Below are positions 1-8,648 of a DNA stretch of 17,659 nucleotides, piece by piece (position 1 is the stretch's first letter; every line of letters starts with the position of its first letter). The DNA is taken from assembly GCA_947372155.1 (NCBI GenBank), contig CANBSM010000017.1, forward strand, positions 1 through 17,659. Reading direction: 5' to 3'. The translations under genes and the position numbers were made by a program. The stretch is from Burkholderiaceae bacterium. GTDB taxonomy: Bacteria > Pseudomonadota > Gammaproteobacteria > Burkholderiales > Burkholderiaceae. The notes under the pieces were generated by a model. That model saw only the letters and a program-made list of their open reading frames with translations. It searched no databases and was not told the origin of the DNA.

Positions 1-1637
1 GGTAGATCAGAATCAGGCTCGATGTTCATCAAAATGACAGCACGACGATCACCGGACAACACTGATTCAACGCCAGCACCATTAGCATTTACCAATGATG
101 CGCCAACTGCATTGCCACCAACCGGCAAGAAGCCCAAAGTAGCACCAGTCTGCTCGGCAATAAATTGCGCCATGACGTGTAAGTCAGAAGCATGGTGATG
201 CGCAATAGCAGCAGAACCAAGCAATACAGCAGTTGACTCACCAGAGAGCAAGCCATCGGCAATCTTCTGCGCTGCAGGAGAAACTGCTAAGTTGGCTGTG
301 CCTGCTGGTGCGCTTACTGATTTAGCTTTAGCAACAGCAAGTGCAACTTCACTCAAACTATTTAACCATGCGCTTGGAGCCGCAGAAATACCGTTGCTTG
401 AGATCAACCAGTCATCGCCACCTGCATCGATACGCAGTACTTGCAAGGCACGCTTGCTGGCAGTACGTATGCGTGCCGCTAATACAGGCTGGTCTTTGCG
501 CAAGAAACTACCAATAACCAATACACGATCTAGTTCGTTGATCTTGGCGATTGGCATTCCCAGCCAAGGAGCTGCAGCAGCAGCTGTTACATCAGTTTGG
601 CGCAACCGAGTTTCTATTTGATTGGAGCCCATGCCACGCACTAACTTTTGCAAGAGATGCAATTCTTCTGCGCTGGATATTGGGTGTGCTAGAGCGCCGA
701 TTGACTCTGGGCCACTTTCTGCTGAAATCGTTTTTAGTGAATGGGCAACATAATCCAATGCTGACTGCCAATCTGTTTCTAACCACTGACCACCCTGCTT
801 CACCATTGGTGTAGTTACGCGATCAACACTATTTAAACCTTCATAAGAGAAGCGATCACGGTCGCTAATCCAGCATTCATTAATGGCTTCGTTTTCCAGG
901 GCAACTACACGCATGACTTTGTTGGCTTTAGTCTGAACCGTAGTATTGGCACCTAAGCTATCGTGCGGGCTGACTGAACGCTTACGTCCGAGTTCCCAGG
1001 TTCGAGCCGCATAGCGAAATGGCTTACTGGTTAAAGCGCCAACCGGACACAAATCAATCATGTTTCCAGATAACTCTGAATCTACAGTCTGACCAACAAA
1101 AGTAGTAATTTCTGAATGCTCGCCGCGGTTGACCATACCCAATTCCATTACGCCGGCAACTTCTTGGCCAAAACGAACACAACGTGTGCAATGGATGCAA
1201 CGGCTCATCTCTTGCATAGAGATCAATGGACCTACATTCTTATGGAAAACAACACGTTTCTCTTCATCGTAGCGTGAGTTTGACTTACCGTAACCTACCG
1301 CTAAGTCTTGTAATTGGCACTCGCCACCTTGATCGCAAATTGGGCAATCCAATGGGTGGTTAATTAAAAGAAATTCCATTACGGAGCGTTGAGCTTCAAC
1401 CGCTTTGGCAGAATGCGTAAATACCTTCATGCCCTGGGTCACAGGAGTAGCGCAAGCCGGTAACGGTTTCGGTGCTTTCTCAACTTCAACAAGACACATG
1501 CGGCAGTTAGCAGCAATCGATAACTTCTTGTGATAGCAGAAGTGAGGGACGTAGGTACCGAGCTTGTTCGCGGCGTGCATCACCATCGAACCTTGCGGAA
1601 CTTCTACTGCCTTACCATCTAATTCGATTTCTACCAT
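1..1637 (-). CDS. nuoG: NADH-quinone oxidoreductase subunit G, 3' part outside window
   Basis: Largest peripheral-arm subunit of respiratory complex I. It passes electrons through several Fe-S clusters from NuoF/NuoE towards NuoB. An ATG at 1637 opens a frame that stays open to the window edge, giving 545 codons and no stop. Visible ligands are C34, C45, C48 and C62 ([2Fe-2S]); H94, C98, C101 and C107 (His-ligated [4Fe-4S]); and C147, C150, C153 and C197 ([4Fe-4S], with CPVGAL after C197). The molybdopterin-oxidoreductase-like domain follows. Where some NuoG proteins carry the extra N7 cluster motif CxxCxxxC, this one reads SVSPHDSLGAN, so N7 is absent, as in mitochondrial-type enzymes. nuoF ends 32 bases upstream. 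The Shine-Dalgarno is weak, so translation may depend on the operon. The identity is secure; the C-terminal third is not in the window. Confidence 0.96.
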   Translation of the reverse strand, partial: MVEIELDGKAVEVPQGSMVMHAANKLGTYVPHFCYHKKLSIAANCRMCLVEVEKAPKPLPACATPVTQGMKVFTHSAKAVEAQRSVMEFLLINHPLDCPICDQGGECQLQDLAVGYGKSNSRYDEEKRVVFHKNVGPLISMQEMSRCIHCTRCVRFGQEVAGVMELGMVNRGEHSEITTFVGQTVDSELSGNMIDLCPVGALTSKPFRYAARTWELGRKRSVSPHDSLGANTTVQTKANKVMRVVALENEAINECWISDRDRFSYEGLNSVDRVTTPMVKQGGQWLETDWQSALDYVAHSLKTISAESGPESIGALAHPISSAEELHLLQKLVRGMGSNQIETRLRQTDVTAAAAAPWLGMPIAKINELDRVLVIGSFLRKDQPVLAARIRTASKRALQVLRIDAGGDDWLISSNGISAAPSAWLNSLSEVALAVAKAKSVSAPAGTANLAVSPAAQKIADGLLSGESTAVLLGSAAIAHHHASDLHVMAQFIAEQTGATLGFLPVGGNAVGASLVNANGAGVESVLSGDRRAVILMNIEPDSDL

Positions 1638-1669
1638 GCTCACTTTTAGATATCCCGTGCTCTAAATCT

Positions 1670-2968
1670 TTATAAAGGTTTCGCAGAATCTAAGCAGCGC
1701 TTATGTTCTACGTGATACGCAAATTCATCCATGTAATGCTTCAACATGCCACGTACAGGCATCGCTGCTGCATCACCTAAAGCGCAAATCGTACGTCCTT
1801 GAATATTCGCGGCTACGTCATTGAGTAAATCCAAATCCTCCGGACGCCCTTCTCCATGTTCAATGCGGTGGACAATGCGCCATAACCAGCCAGTACCTTC
1901 ACGGCATGGTGTGCACTGACCACAAGATTCTTCGTGATAAAAGTAAGACAAACGTTCCAAGGCGCGAACCATACAGCGGGTTTCGTTCATCACAATCACA
2001 GCGCCAGATCCCAACATAGATCCAGCTTTTGCAATACTGTCGTAATCCATAGTTAGATCCATCATCTGCGCACCAGGAATTACTGGTGCAGAAGATCCGC
2101 CGGGAATTACAGCTTTTAAAGCTTTGCCATCACGCATTCCGCCAGCAAGCTTTAGAAGCTCTGCAAATGGAGTGCCCAATGGAATTTCGTAATTACCTGG
2201 ATGTACAACGTCACCGGAGACAGAGTAAATCTTCGTGCCACCGTTGTTTGGTTTGCCAAGCTCTAAATAAGCCTGACCACCAATTGCCAAAATGAACGGC
2301 ACAGCGGCAAATGTTTCGGTGTTGTTAATGGTGGTCGGTTTCCCGTATAAGCCGAAACTTGCAGGGAATGGTGGCTTAAAGCGAGGCTGACCTTTTTTGC
2401 CCTCTAAGGATTCAAGCAAGGCTGTTTCTTCACCACAAATATAAGCACCCCAACCAGGAGAAGCATGTAATTGGAATGAAAAATCGCTTCCTAAAATTTT
2501 GTCGCCTAGGTATCCAGCAGCACGCGCCTCTTCGAGCGCCTCTTCGAAGCGTGAATACACTTCCCAGATTTCACCGTGGATGTAGTTGTAACCCACTGTA
2601 ATACCCATTGTGTAGGCGCCGATGATCATGCCTTCGATCAAAGCGTGTGGGTTGTAACGCATGATGTCACGGTCTTTAAAAGTACCCGGCTCACCTTCGT
2701 CACTATTACAAACTAAATATTTTTGGCCCGGGAATTGACGGGGCATAAAGCTCCACTTCAAACCTGTCGGGAACCCTGCGCCTCCGCGACCGCGTAATGA
2801 AGAAGCTTTTAATTCAGCAATGATCGAATCAGGAGATACTTTGTCGTTAATTAAACGACGTAGTTGTTGATAACCGCCACGACTTTCGTAATCTTTTAAA
2901 CGCCAATTATCACCATTTAATCCAGCGAGAATTAAGGGCTTGATATGGCGATCGTGCAAGCTAGTCAT
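1670..2968 (-). CDS. nuoF: NADH-quinone oxidoreductase subunit F (NADH/FMN site)
   Basis: This subunit binds NADH and FMN and carries the first [4Fe-4S] cluster, N3, on the cytoplasmic arm of complex I. The 432-residue protein has the glycine-rich nucleotide/FMN loop [13 protein letters not shown] at about residues 60-72 and an acidic patch [14 protein letters not shown] typical of the family. The cluster ligands are C349, C352, C355 ([13 protein letters not shown]) and C395 (TICALGD). Its length is normal for proteobacterial NuoF. The start ATG at 2968 overlaps the nuoE stop by four bases (ATGA), which suggests translational coupling of the two partners that form the NADH dehydrogenase module. 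Nothing is missing or broken. Confidence 0.98.
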   Translation of the reverse strand: MTSLHDRHIKPLILAGLNGDNWRLKDYESRGGYQQLRRLINDKVSPDSIIAELKASSLRGRGGAGFPTGLKWSFMPRQFPGQKYLVCNSDEGEPGTFKDRDIMRYNPHALIEGMIIGAYTMGITVGYNYIHGEIWEVYSRFEEALEEARAAGYLGDKILGSDFSFQLHASPGWGAYICGEETALLESLEGKKGQPRFKPPFPASFGLYGKPTTINNTETFAAVPFILAIGGQAYLELGKPNNGGTKIYSVSGDVVHPGNYEIPLGTPFAELLKLAGGMRDGKALKAVIPGGSSAPVIPGAQMMDLTMDYDSIAKAGSMLGSGAVIVMNETRCMVRALERLSYFYHEESCGQCTPCREGTGWLWRIVHRIEHGEGRPEDLDLLNDVAANIQGRTICALGDAAAMPVRGMLKHYMDEFAYHVEHKRCLDSAKPL

Positions 2969-3471
2969 GCTGCTTTCCCTTCTGCACGTAATTCATCTAA
3001 TAAAGCGTCAATCTTTTCTTTGCTCATAAAGCTGCACATACGCTTGTCGTTGACCAGCATGACAGGTGAATCACCGCAAGCACCCATGCACTCACCCTCT
3101 TTCAAGGTAAAAGTTCCGCATGGTGTAGTTTCGTTGTAGCCAATGCCTAGGGTTTCTTTTAAATGGGTAGCTGCTGTTTCACCATGGGTTAATTGGCAAG
3201 GCAAATTCGTGCAGATCACCAATTTGTACTTACCAATTTTCTTGGTGTTGTACATGTTGTAGAAAGTAGCAACTTCATCAACAGCAATGCTTGGCATTTC
3301 TAAAATCTGGGCAACCGTTTCAATTACTTCGGGAGAAACCCAGCCCACCTCAGTTTGAGCCGCGATTAAACAAGCCATTACAGCAGACTGCTTGTGCTCA
3401 GCGGGGTACTTGGCGATATTGCGATGAATATCGGCCATTGTTTTATCGGATAGTTGAAGAGTAGTAGTCAT
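2965..3471 (-). CDS. nuoE: NADH-quinone oxidoreductase subunit E ([2Fe-2S] N1a)
   Basis: A thioredoxin-fold ferredoxin-like subunit that pairs with NuoF and holds the N1a [2Fe-2S] cluster. The 168-residue product has an N-terminal helical bundle (about 1-75) and then the cluster domain with ligands C87, C92, C128 and C132 (CTNLPC and CMGAC). This is the usual spacing of the family. The start at 3471 is preceded by AAGGA with sensible spacing. The gene lies 23 bases after nuoD and overlaps nuoF by four bases at its stop, in the standard nuo order. Confidence 0.97.
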   Translation of the reverse strand: MTTTLQLSDKTMADIHRNIAKYPAEHKQSAVMACLIAAQTEVGWVSPEVIETVAQILEMPSIAVDEVATFYNMYNTKKIGKYKLVICTNLPCQLTHGETAATHLKETLGIGYNETTPCGTFTLKEGECMGACGDSPVMLVNDKRMCSFMSKEKIDALLDELRAEGKAA

Positions 3472-3494
3472 TAAATATTCCTTGGCACGCCTTA

Positions 3495-4748
3495 TTAGCG
3501 GTCAATCTCCCCGAACACAATATCTTGGGTACCGATAATGGTTACCGCATCAGCCAACATGTGGCCGCGTGACATTTCATCCATTGCCGACAAATGCACA
3601 AATCCTGGCGCACGAATCTTCATGCGATATGGTTTGTTGGCACCATCAGAGATCAAGTAAATACCAAATTCACCTTTAGGGTGCTCTACGGCTGAATAAG
3701 CCTCGCCATCTGGAACGTGAATGCCTTCAGTAAACAGTTTGAAATGGTGAATCAATTCTTCCATGTTGGTTTTCATATCCACGCGCTTCGGTGGAGAAAC
3801 CTTGTGGTTATCGCTCATCACAGGGCCTGGATTAGCCTTTAACCAAGATACACACTGCTTGATGATGCGATTGGATTGGCGCATCTCTTCCATGCGAACC
3901 AAATAGCGGTCATAAGAATCGCCATTCACACCCACTGGAATATCAAAATCTAAGCGGTCATAGACTTCGTATGGCTGCTTCTTACGTAAATCCCACTCGA
4001 TACCTGAACCACGAAGCATTGGACCAGTGAAGCCAAGCTGTAATGCACGCTCAGGAGTCACGATACCGATATTCACTAATCGTTGTTTCCAAATACGGTT
4101 GTCAGTTAAGAGGTTGCAGTACTCGTCAACGTTGGCATCAAAGCCGTTAGTAAATTGCTCAATGAAATCAAGCAATGTGCCGCTACGGTTTTCATTCAAA
4201 CGCTTAATGGCGGATGCACTACGAATTTTGTTCTTGCTGTACTGAGCCATCTGATCAGGTAAATCACGATAGACGCCACCCGGACGATAGTAGGCAGCAT
4301 GCATACGGGCACCAGATACCGCTTCATACATATCAAAGATATCTTCGCGATCACGGAACGCGTACAAGAAGACGGCCATTGCACCAACGTCCAGACCATG
4401 GCAACCGATCCAGAGTAAATGATTAAGCAGACGAGTGAGCTCGTCATACATCACGCGAATGTATTGAGCGCGCAACGGGACATCGACTTGCAATAATTTT
4501 TCAATGGCCATGACATAGGCATGCTCATTGGACATCATGGAAACATAATCTAAACGATCCATGTAAGGAACGTTTTGAATCCAAGTACGTGTTTCAGCTA
4601 ATTTTTCGGTCGCACGATGCAACAAGCCGATATGCGGATCTGCGCGCTGGATAACTTCACCATCTAGCTCAAGCACTAGGCGCAATACGCCGTGGGCAGC
4701 AGGATGCTGGGGGCCGAAATTGAGTGTGTAGTTCTTAATTTGTGCCAT
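3495..4748 (-). CDS. nuoD: NADH-quinone oxidoreductase subunit D (49 kDa homologue)
   Basis: Connecting-module subunit related to the large subunit of NiFe hydrogenases. With NuoB it shapes the quinone-binding pocket. The 417-residue protein opens with the family signature GPQHPAAHG at residues 12-20, part of the quinone-headgroup loop. It ends with DIVFGEIDR, the conserved C-terminus that reaches into the site. nuoC and nuoD are separate genes here, unlike the fused nuoCD of E. coli. The start ATG lies 3 bases after the nuoC stop. A GGAGGT at the end of nuoC (4761-4766) is rather far upstream (about 13 bases), so coupling to nuoC translation is likely. Confidence 0.98.
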   Translation of the reverse strand: MAQIKNYTLNFGPQHPAAHGVLRLVLELDGEVIQRADPHIGLLHRATEKLAETRTWIQNVPYMDRLDYVSMMSNEHAYVMAIEKLLQVDVPLRAQYIRVMYDELTRLLNHLLWIGCHGLDVGAMAVFLYAFRDREDIFDMYEAVSGARMHAAYYRPGGVYRDLPDQMAQYSKNKIRSASAIKRLNENRSGTLLDFIEQFTNGFDANVDEYCNLLTDNRIWKQRLVNIGIVTPERALQLGFTGPMLRGSGIEWDLRKKQPYEVYDRLDFDIPVGVNGDSYDRYLVRMEEMRQSNRIIKQCVSWLKANPGPVMSDNHKVSPPKRVDMKTNMEELIHHFKLFTEGIHVPDGEAYSAVEHPKGEFGIYLISDGANKPYRMKIRAPGFVHLSAMDEMSRGHMLADAVTIIGTQDIVFGEIDR

Positions 4749-4751
4749 GAC

Positions 4752-5351
4752 TTAAACCGGACCTCCATACTGCTCTTCACGAACAATGCGTGGAGTAATT
4801 TCTCGAGCCTCAATCGTGACTGGCTGATAGACAACACGTTTTAACTCTGGGTCATAACGCATCTCTACATTGCCGCTAATTGGGAAATCTTTTCTAAATG
4901 GATGACCAATGAAGCCGTAGTCAGTCAGAATACGACGCAAATCATCATGTCCGTCAAAGAGGATGCCGTAAAGATCAAATGCCTCACGCTCAAACCAGTT
5001 CGCTGAGTTCCATACTGGAGTAATTGAAGCCACTAAGGGGTAACTATCATCAGCTGCAAAAACGCGTACCCGCAAACGCCAGTTATGCTGCAAAGACAGC
5101 AGATGACTTACAACACCGAAACGTGGCCCGCTCCAAGCGCCATCACGAAAGTCTTGGTAATCAACACCGCATAAATCAATCAATTGCTCAAAAGCAAGCG
5201 AAGGGTCATCGCGCAGTAACAAAGCCGACTCGAAGTAAGTGTCTGCATTTACAACAACAGTCACTTCATCTAATGCAATCTCAATAGATTTAGCGCGCTT
5301 ACCTAAAACTTTTTCTAAGTTAGCTGCCAATAGAATTAAACGATCTGACAT
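4752..5351 (-). CDS. nuoC: NADH-quinone oxidoreductase subunit C (30 kDa homologue)
   Basis: Structural connecting subunit of complex I that contacts NuoD and NuoB and carries no cofactor. The 199-residue product contains the family signature at about residues 120-157. This runs [13 protein letters not shown], then DDLRRIL, then GHPFRKDFP. The C-terminus EEQYGGPV is typical of betaproteobacterial NuoC. The start ATG at 5351 has GGAAGG eight bases upstream, inside the end of nuoB. It is a stand-alone gene rather than a nuoCD fusion. Confidence 0.97.
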   Translation of the reverse strand: MSDRLILLAANLEKVLGKRAKSIEIALDEVTVVVNADTYFESALLLRDDPSLAFEQLIDLCGVDYQDFRDGAWSGPRFGVVSHLLSLQHNWRLRVRVFAADDSYPLVASITPVWNSANWFEREAFDLYGILFDGHDDLRRILTDYGFIGHPFRKDFPISGNVEMRYDPELKRVVYQPVTIEAREITPRIVREEQYGGPV

Positions 5352-5354
5352 AAC

Positions 5355-5837
5355 TTAAGCCTTCCGCGCAATCGTGCTCGTGCGAGCAATCTTAGATTGC
5401 AACTGAATAATTCCGTAGATCAAAGCCTCTGCAGTTGGAGGGCAGCCAGGAACATAAATATCCACTGGCACAATGCGGTCGCAACCGCGAACTACTGAAT
5501 AGGAGTTATGGTAGTAGCCACCACCATTAGCACAAGAGCCCATTGAAATTACCCAGCGTGGCTCTGGCATTTGGTCATAAACTTTGCGGAGTGCTGGAGC
5601 CATCTTGTTGCAGAGAGTGCCCGCAACAATCATCAAATCGGATTGACGTGGCGATGGACGAAATACAACGCCAAAACGATCCAAGTCATAACGGGAAGCA
5701 CCCGCATGCATCATCTCAACAGCACAACAAGCCAGACCAAAGGTCATTGGCCATAAGGAGCCATTGCGAGTCCAGTTGATCAACTGATCTGCAGTGGTGG
5801 TAACAAAACCTTCTTTAAGTACGCCTTCTAATGCCAT
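5355..5837 (-). CDS. nuoB: NADH-quinone oxidoreductase subunit B (cluster N2)
   Basis: Carries the terminal [4Fe-4S] cluster N2, which reduces ubiquinone at the NuoB/NuoD interface. I place the start at the ATG at 5837 ([11 protein letters not shown]). The same frame is open upstream to 5936, but that extension lies in nuoA coding sequence. A GGGAG sits just before 5837, and the resulting 160 residues fit the family. N2 ligands are the tandem C37-C38 ([10 protein letters not shown]), C102 (GSCANGGG) and C132 ([10 protein letters not shown]). The gap to nuoA is five bases. The protein is complete. Confidence 0.97.
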
Positions 5838-5842
5838 ATCTA

Positions 5843-6202
5843 TCACTCCCAGTCGAGAGCGCCCTTTTTCCAGATATATACAAATCCCACAATGAATTCC
5901 AAGAGGAAAATCACCATAGAGGCGTAGCCAAGCCATCCAATGTCACGTAGCGCTACACCCCATGGAAATAGGAATGCAGTTTCTAAGTCAAACAGGATGA
6001 AGAGAATGGCGATTAAGTAGTAACGCACGTCGAACTTCATACGCGCATCTTCGAAAGCTTCAAAACCGCACTCATATGGAGAGAGTTTTTCAGCATCAGG
6101 CTTCGAAGGAGCCAATATTTTTCCGAGGAACATGGGGACTAATCCCACCCCAATACCTACGAGGATAAAAAGCAGAACAGGAAAGTAATTAGCGAGATTC
6201 AA
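5843..6202 (-). CDS. nuoA: NADH-quinone oxidoreductase subunit A (membrane)
   Basis: Small membrane subunit at the junction of the peripheral and membrane arms of complex I. The 119-residue product has three hydrophobic helices (about 5-27, 62-82, 88-110) and the family segment [21 protein letters not shown], the loop lining the quinone site. The start is a TTG at 6202 (MNLANYFPV) with AGGG just upstream. Homologues I know have the same N-terminus and length, which supports the TTG over a later ATG. It is the first gene of the nuo cluster; no convincing -35/-10 pair is visible in the 110 bases between it and the tRNA. Confidence 0.95.
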
Positions 6203-6272
6203 AATAGCCCTGATTCGTTTGTCTGGTAAATCCTAAAAACAACAAATTATTACTTATTCCACTACACAGGAC

Positions 6273-6303
6273 ATTGATTTAGAGCAAAAAAATGCTTATC
6301 AAT
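6273..6303 (-). repeat. Imperfect hairpin just downstream of tRNA-Leu
   Basis: The arms ATTGAT (6273-6278) and ATCAAT (6298-6303) enclose AGCA (6283-6286) and TGCT (6293-6296) around an A/T-rich loop. It begins ten bases after the tRNA 3' end in the direction of transcription. No clean U-run follows, so it is not a standard terminator. It could mark 3' trailer processing or weak pausing between the tRNA and nuoA, or be chance in AT-rich DNA. Confidence 0.3.
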
Positions 6304-6312
6304 ACCCATTAT

Positions 6313-6397
6313 TGGTGCCGACGGCGAGACTCGAACTCGCACAGCCTAAGCCACTACCCCCTCAAGATAGCGTGTCTACCAATTTCACCACGTCGGC
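6313..6397 (-). tRNA. tRNA-Leu (anticodon GAG)
   Basis: Cloverleaf on the minus strand, 85 bases with an encoded CCA end (6313-6315). The acceptor stem is GCCGACG with CGTCGGC, and the discriminator base is A. The anticodon stem CTATC/GGTAG holds loop TTGAGGG with anticodon GAG at 6363-6361, reading CUU/CUC leucine codons. The T arm is GCGAG-TTCGAGT-CTCGC. The long variable arm is that of a class II tRNA such as tRNA-Leu. It lies between secG and nuoA. E. coli also places tRNA-Leu(GAG) directly after secG, so this is an old arrangement. It is probably cut out of a longer transcript or made from the weak promoter noted at 6416-6421. Confidence 0.96.
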
Positions 6398-6415
6398 ATC
6401 TTGCAAAACCCGTCA

Positions 6416-6421
6416 ATTCTA
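6416..6421 (-). promoter_or_regulatory. Possible -10 box for tRNA-Leu
   Basis: TAGAAT on the minus strand fits the -10 consensus at five of six positions and ends about 19 bases before the tRNA. I find no good -35 hexamer at 16-18 bases. The call rests on one box only. A 5-bp inverted repeat (TGCAC/GTGCA) lies just upstream of it. Confidence 0.25.
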
Positions 6422-6483
6422 CTGCATTGCACAAGTGCACTACCCCAAAATCTGGACTAGAAAAACTGTAAAAACCTACTTTT

Positions 6484-6828
6484 TTACTTAGGAACTGCTG
6501 GTTTACTTGGGTCTTGTGCTGGAGCTACTGGAGCAGCCGGCGTTGCCGCAGGAGCCACAGTTCCTGAGAGGACTCCAGGACTTACTTCTTTCTTGTTGCC
6601 AATCCAAGTTATACCTAAGGTACTGATGAAGAATACTGCTGCAAAAACTGCAGTTGCATGGGAAAGGAAGTTTGCTGAGCCGCTGGCACCAAATAAGCTA
6701 CCGGATGCTCCAGAGCCAAATGCTGCGCCCATATCCGCACCCTTGCCTTGCTGCAAGAGGACCAAAAGAATGACAGCTAATGCTGAAATTACCTGCAATA
6801 CGATCAATAAAGTCTTAAACCATTCCAC
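6484..6828 (-). CDS. secG: Preprotein translocase subunit SecG
   Basis: Small accessory subunit of the SecYEG translocon in the inner membrane. The 114-residue product has two hydrophobic helices (about 5-25 and 55-76) separated by the Gly/Ser-rich segment GKGADMGAAFGSGASGSLFG, the SecG hallmark. A Pro/Ala-rich tail follows, as in many betaproteobacteria. The start is GTG at 6828 with GGAG seven bases upstream. It lies 22 bases after tpiA and before tRNA-Leu, a common order in beta- and gammaproteobacteria. Confidence 0.95.
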   Translation of the reverse strand: MEWFKTLLIVLQVISALAVILLVLLQQGKGADMGAAFGSGASGSLFGASGSANFLSHATAVFAAVFFISTLGITWIGNKKEVSPGVLSGTVAPAATPAAPVAPAQDPSKPAVPK

Positions 6829-6850
6829 AGCTCATCTCCAAATAAAAAAT

Positions 6851-7609
6851 CTATGCCTGACAAATAGCCAGAAAGTCCTGAGGATTCAACGATGCACCCC
6901 CAACCAATCCACCATCAATATCGGGCATGGCAAATAATTCAACAGCATTGTCGGGCTTGACACTGCCGCCGTACAAAATTCCAACGTGAGAAGCTACGTC
7001 TTCATTAAACTCAGCCAATTGCAAGCGAATAGCGCGATGCATATCTTGCGCAACCTGGGCACTAGCAACTTTTCCAGTTCCTATAGCCCATAAAGGCTCG
7101 TAGGCTATCAAACAGTCTGCAAGACGGTCTTGCAGTACGCTTACTTGCTTGGCAACCTGAGCACAAACAATCTCTTCTGCCCTGCCTGAATTTCTCTCAT
7201 CGGCAGTCTCACCAACACAAATCACCGGTGTCATACCATTATCCAAAACTTGAAGGGCCTTTGCGGCCACAACTTCATCAACCTCGTGGTGCATTTGACG
7301 ACGCTCAGAATGCCCCACAATCACATAAGTACATCCAAGCTCTTTGAGCATTGAGGCAGAAGCCTCGCCGGTATAGGCACCTGAATGATGGGATGAGGCA
7401 TCTTGTGCACCAAGATTCAAAAAAGCCAATGAATACTCTTTAATCAAGTTAGCGCATTGAGCTAAATATGGAAATGGCGGACAAAACGCATATTTGCGTC
7501 CTGATGGCATCCCACTCTCCATTCCGCGCGCAACGGTCTTGACCCAGTCTTGATTACTAGCAAGACTGCCATTCATTTTCCAATTGCCGATAACGATGAG
7601 TGGTCGCAT
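6851..7609 (-). CDS. tpiA: Triosephosphate isomerase
   Basis: Glycolytic and gluconeogenic enzyme that interconverts dihydroxyacetone phosphate and glyceraldehyde 3-phosphate in the cytoplasm. The 252-residue TIM barrel has the catalytic residues K11 (NWKMNG), H100 (VGHSERR) and E171 (YEPLWAIGTG, with the flexible lid after it). The phosphate-binding GGSVK is near the C-terminus. Length is normal. It lies 18 bases after the oxidoreductase gene; no clear Shine-Dalgarno precedes the ATG at 7609, so read-through coupling is likely. The pair tpiA-secG is widely conserved. Confidence 0.98.
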   Translation of the reverse strand: MRPLIVIGNWKMNGSLASNQDWVKTVARGMESGMPSGRKYAFCPPFPYLAQCANLIKEYSLAFLNLGAQDASSHHSGAYTGEASASMLKELGCTYVIVGHSERRQMHHEVDEVVAAKALQVLDNGMTPVICVGETADERNSGRAEEIVCAQVAKQVSVLQDRLADCLIAYEPLWAIGTGKVASAQVAQDMHRAIRLQLAEFNEDVASHVGILYGGSVKPDNAVELFAMPDIDGGLVGGASLNPQDFLAICQA

Positions 7610-7627
7610 GGTGGGTAATGAATATCT

Positions 7628-8626
7628 CTAAACAGTTAAAACAATTTTGCCAACGTGCTCAGATGACTCCATTAATGCATGAGCATCTGCCGCTTGATCT
7701 AGCGAAAACGTTTTATAGATAACTGGCTTCAACTTACCAGCATTGAGTAAAGGCCAAACATTGTCAAAAAGCTGTTTAGTAATTTGCTTCTTAAATGATA
7801 CTGGGCGTGGACGTAATGTAGAACCAGTAATCGTTAAACGGCGACGCAAAATCTGATTGGTGCTTACTTCCGCCTTTGATCCGCCTTGGATAGCAATTAT
7901 GACAATGCGACCATCATCAGCGAGGCAATCAATTTCTTTTTGCACGTAAGCGCCGGTAACCATATCTAAAATAACGTTAACGCCTTTGCCGTCTGTAGCT
8001 TTCTTCACTTCCTCAACAAAGTCTTGCGTCTTGTAGTTAATAGCGAGATCAGCACCTAATGCTACACATGCAGCACATTTTTCATCCGTACCAGCAGTTA
8101 CAAAAACTTTATGTCCCAAGGCTTTAGCGATCAGAATTGCAGTCACGCCGATACCACTGGAGCCACCCTGAACCAATAATGTTTCACCTTCAGCCAATTG
8201 ACCCCGCATGAAGACATTGCTCCATACGGTGTAAAAAGTTTCAGGTAATGCTGCTGCTTCTTGGTCGGTAAATCCCTTAGGGTATGGCAAGCATTGCGCA
8301 ACAGGGGCAGTACATAAATCAGCATAACCGCCACCTTGAACAAGCGCACAGACTTTATCGCCAACCTTTAAGCCAAATACGTTATCGGCATGAGCTAAAT
8401 CACCGCCGATGACTTCACCAGCAACTTCAAGACCAGGAATATCGGATGCGCCAGCTGGAACCGGGTAATGCCCCTTGCGTTGTAAAACGTCAGGTCTATT
8501 AATTCCGGCCGCAAGAACTTTGATCAAAATTTCGCCAGTCCCAGCAGCGGGAGCTGCTGGATCGGGGCGAGTAGTTGGCACCAGCATTTCTGGAGCGCCA
8601 AATTCCTTGATTTCAATAACGCGCAT
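7628..8626 (-). CDS. NAD(P)H quinone oxidoreductase, zinc-free MDR family (PIG3-like)
   Basis: Medium-chain dehydrogenase/reductase of the quinone oxidoreductase (zeta-crystallin/TP53I3) branch, 332 residues. The N-terminal GroES-like domain spans about 1-120 and the Rossmann domain about 125-270. The Rossmann domain has the nucleotide loop GGSSGIG at 154-160. The Cys/His ligands of zinc-containing alcohol dehydrogenases are absent, which marks the zinc-free branch. The family typically reduces quinones one electron at a time with NADPH; the true substrate cannot be told from sequence. The start at 8626 has GGGAG five bases upstream. It sits between pnp and tpiA with gaps of 22 and 18 bases, probably as part of one operon. 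Confidence 0.9.
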   Translation of the reverse strand: MRVIEIKEFGAPEMLVPTTRPDPAAPAAGTGEILIKVLAAGINRPDVLQRKGHYPVPAGASDIPGLEVAGEVIGGDLAHADNVFGLKVGDKVCALVQGGGYADLCTAPVAQCLPYPKGFTDQEAAALPETFYTVWSNVFMRGQLAEGETLLVQGGSSGIGVTAILIAKALGHKVFVTAGTDEKCAACVALGADLAINYKTQDFVEEVKKATDGKGVNVILDMVTGAYVQKEIDCLADDGRIVIIAIQGGSKAEVSTNQILRRRLTITGSTLRPRPVSFKKQITKQLFDNVWPLLNAGKLKPVIYKTFSLDQAADAHALMESSEHVGKIVLTV

Positions 8627-8648
8627 GAATACTCCCGCTGTTTATTGC

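Noticed and set aside
5838..5936. Upstream extension of nuoB by 33 residues
   Set aside because: It overlaps nuoA coding sequence, has no family similarity, and the ATG at 5837 has a good ribosome binding site and gives the family length.
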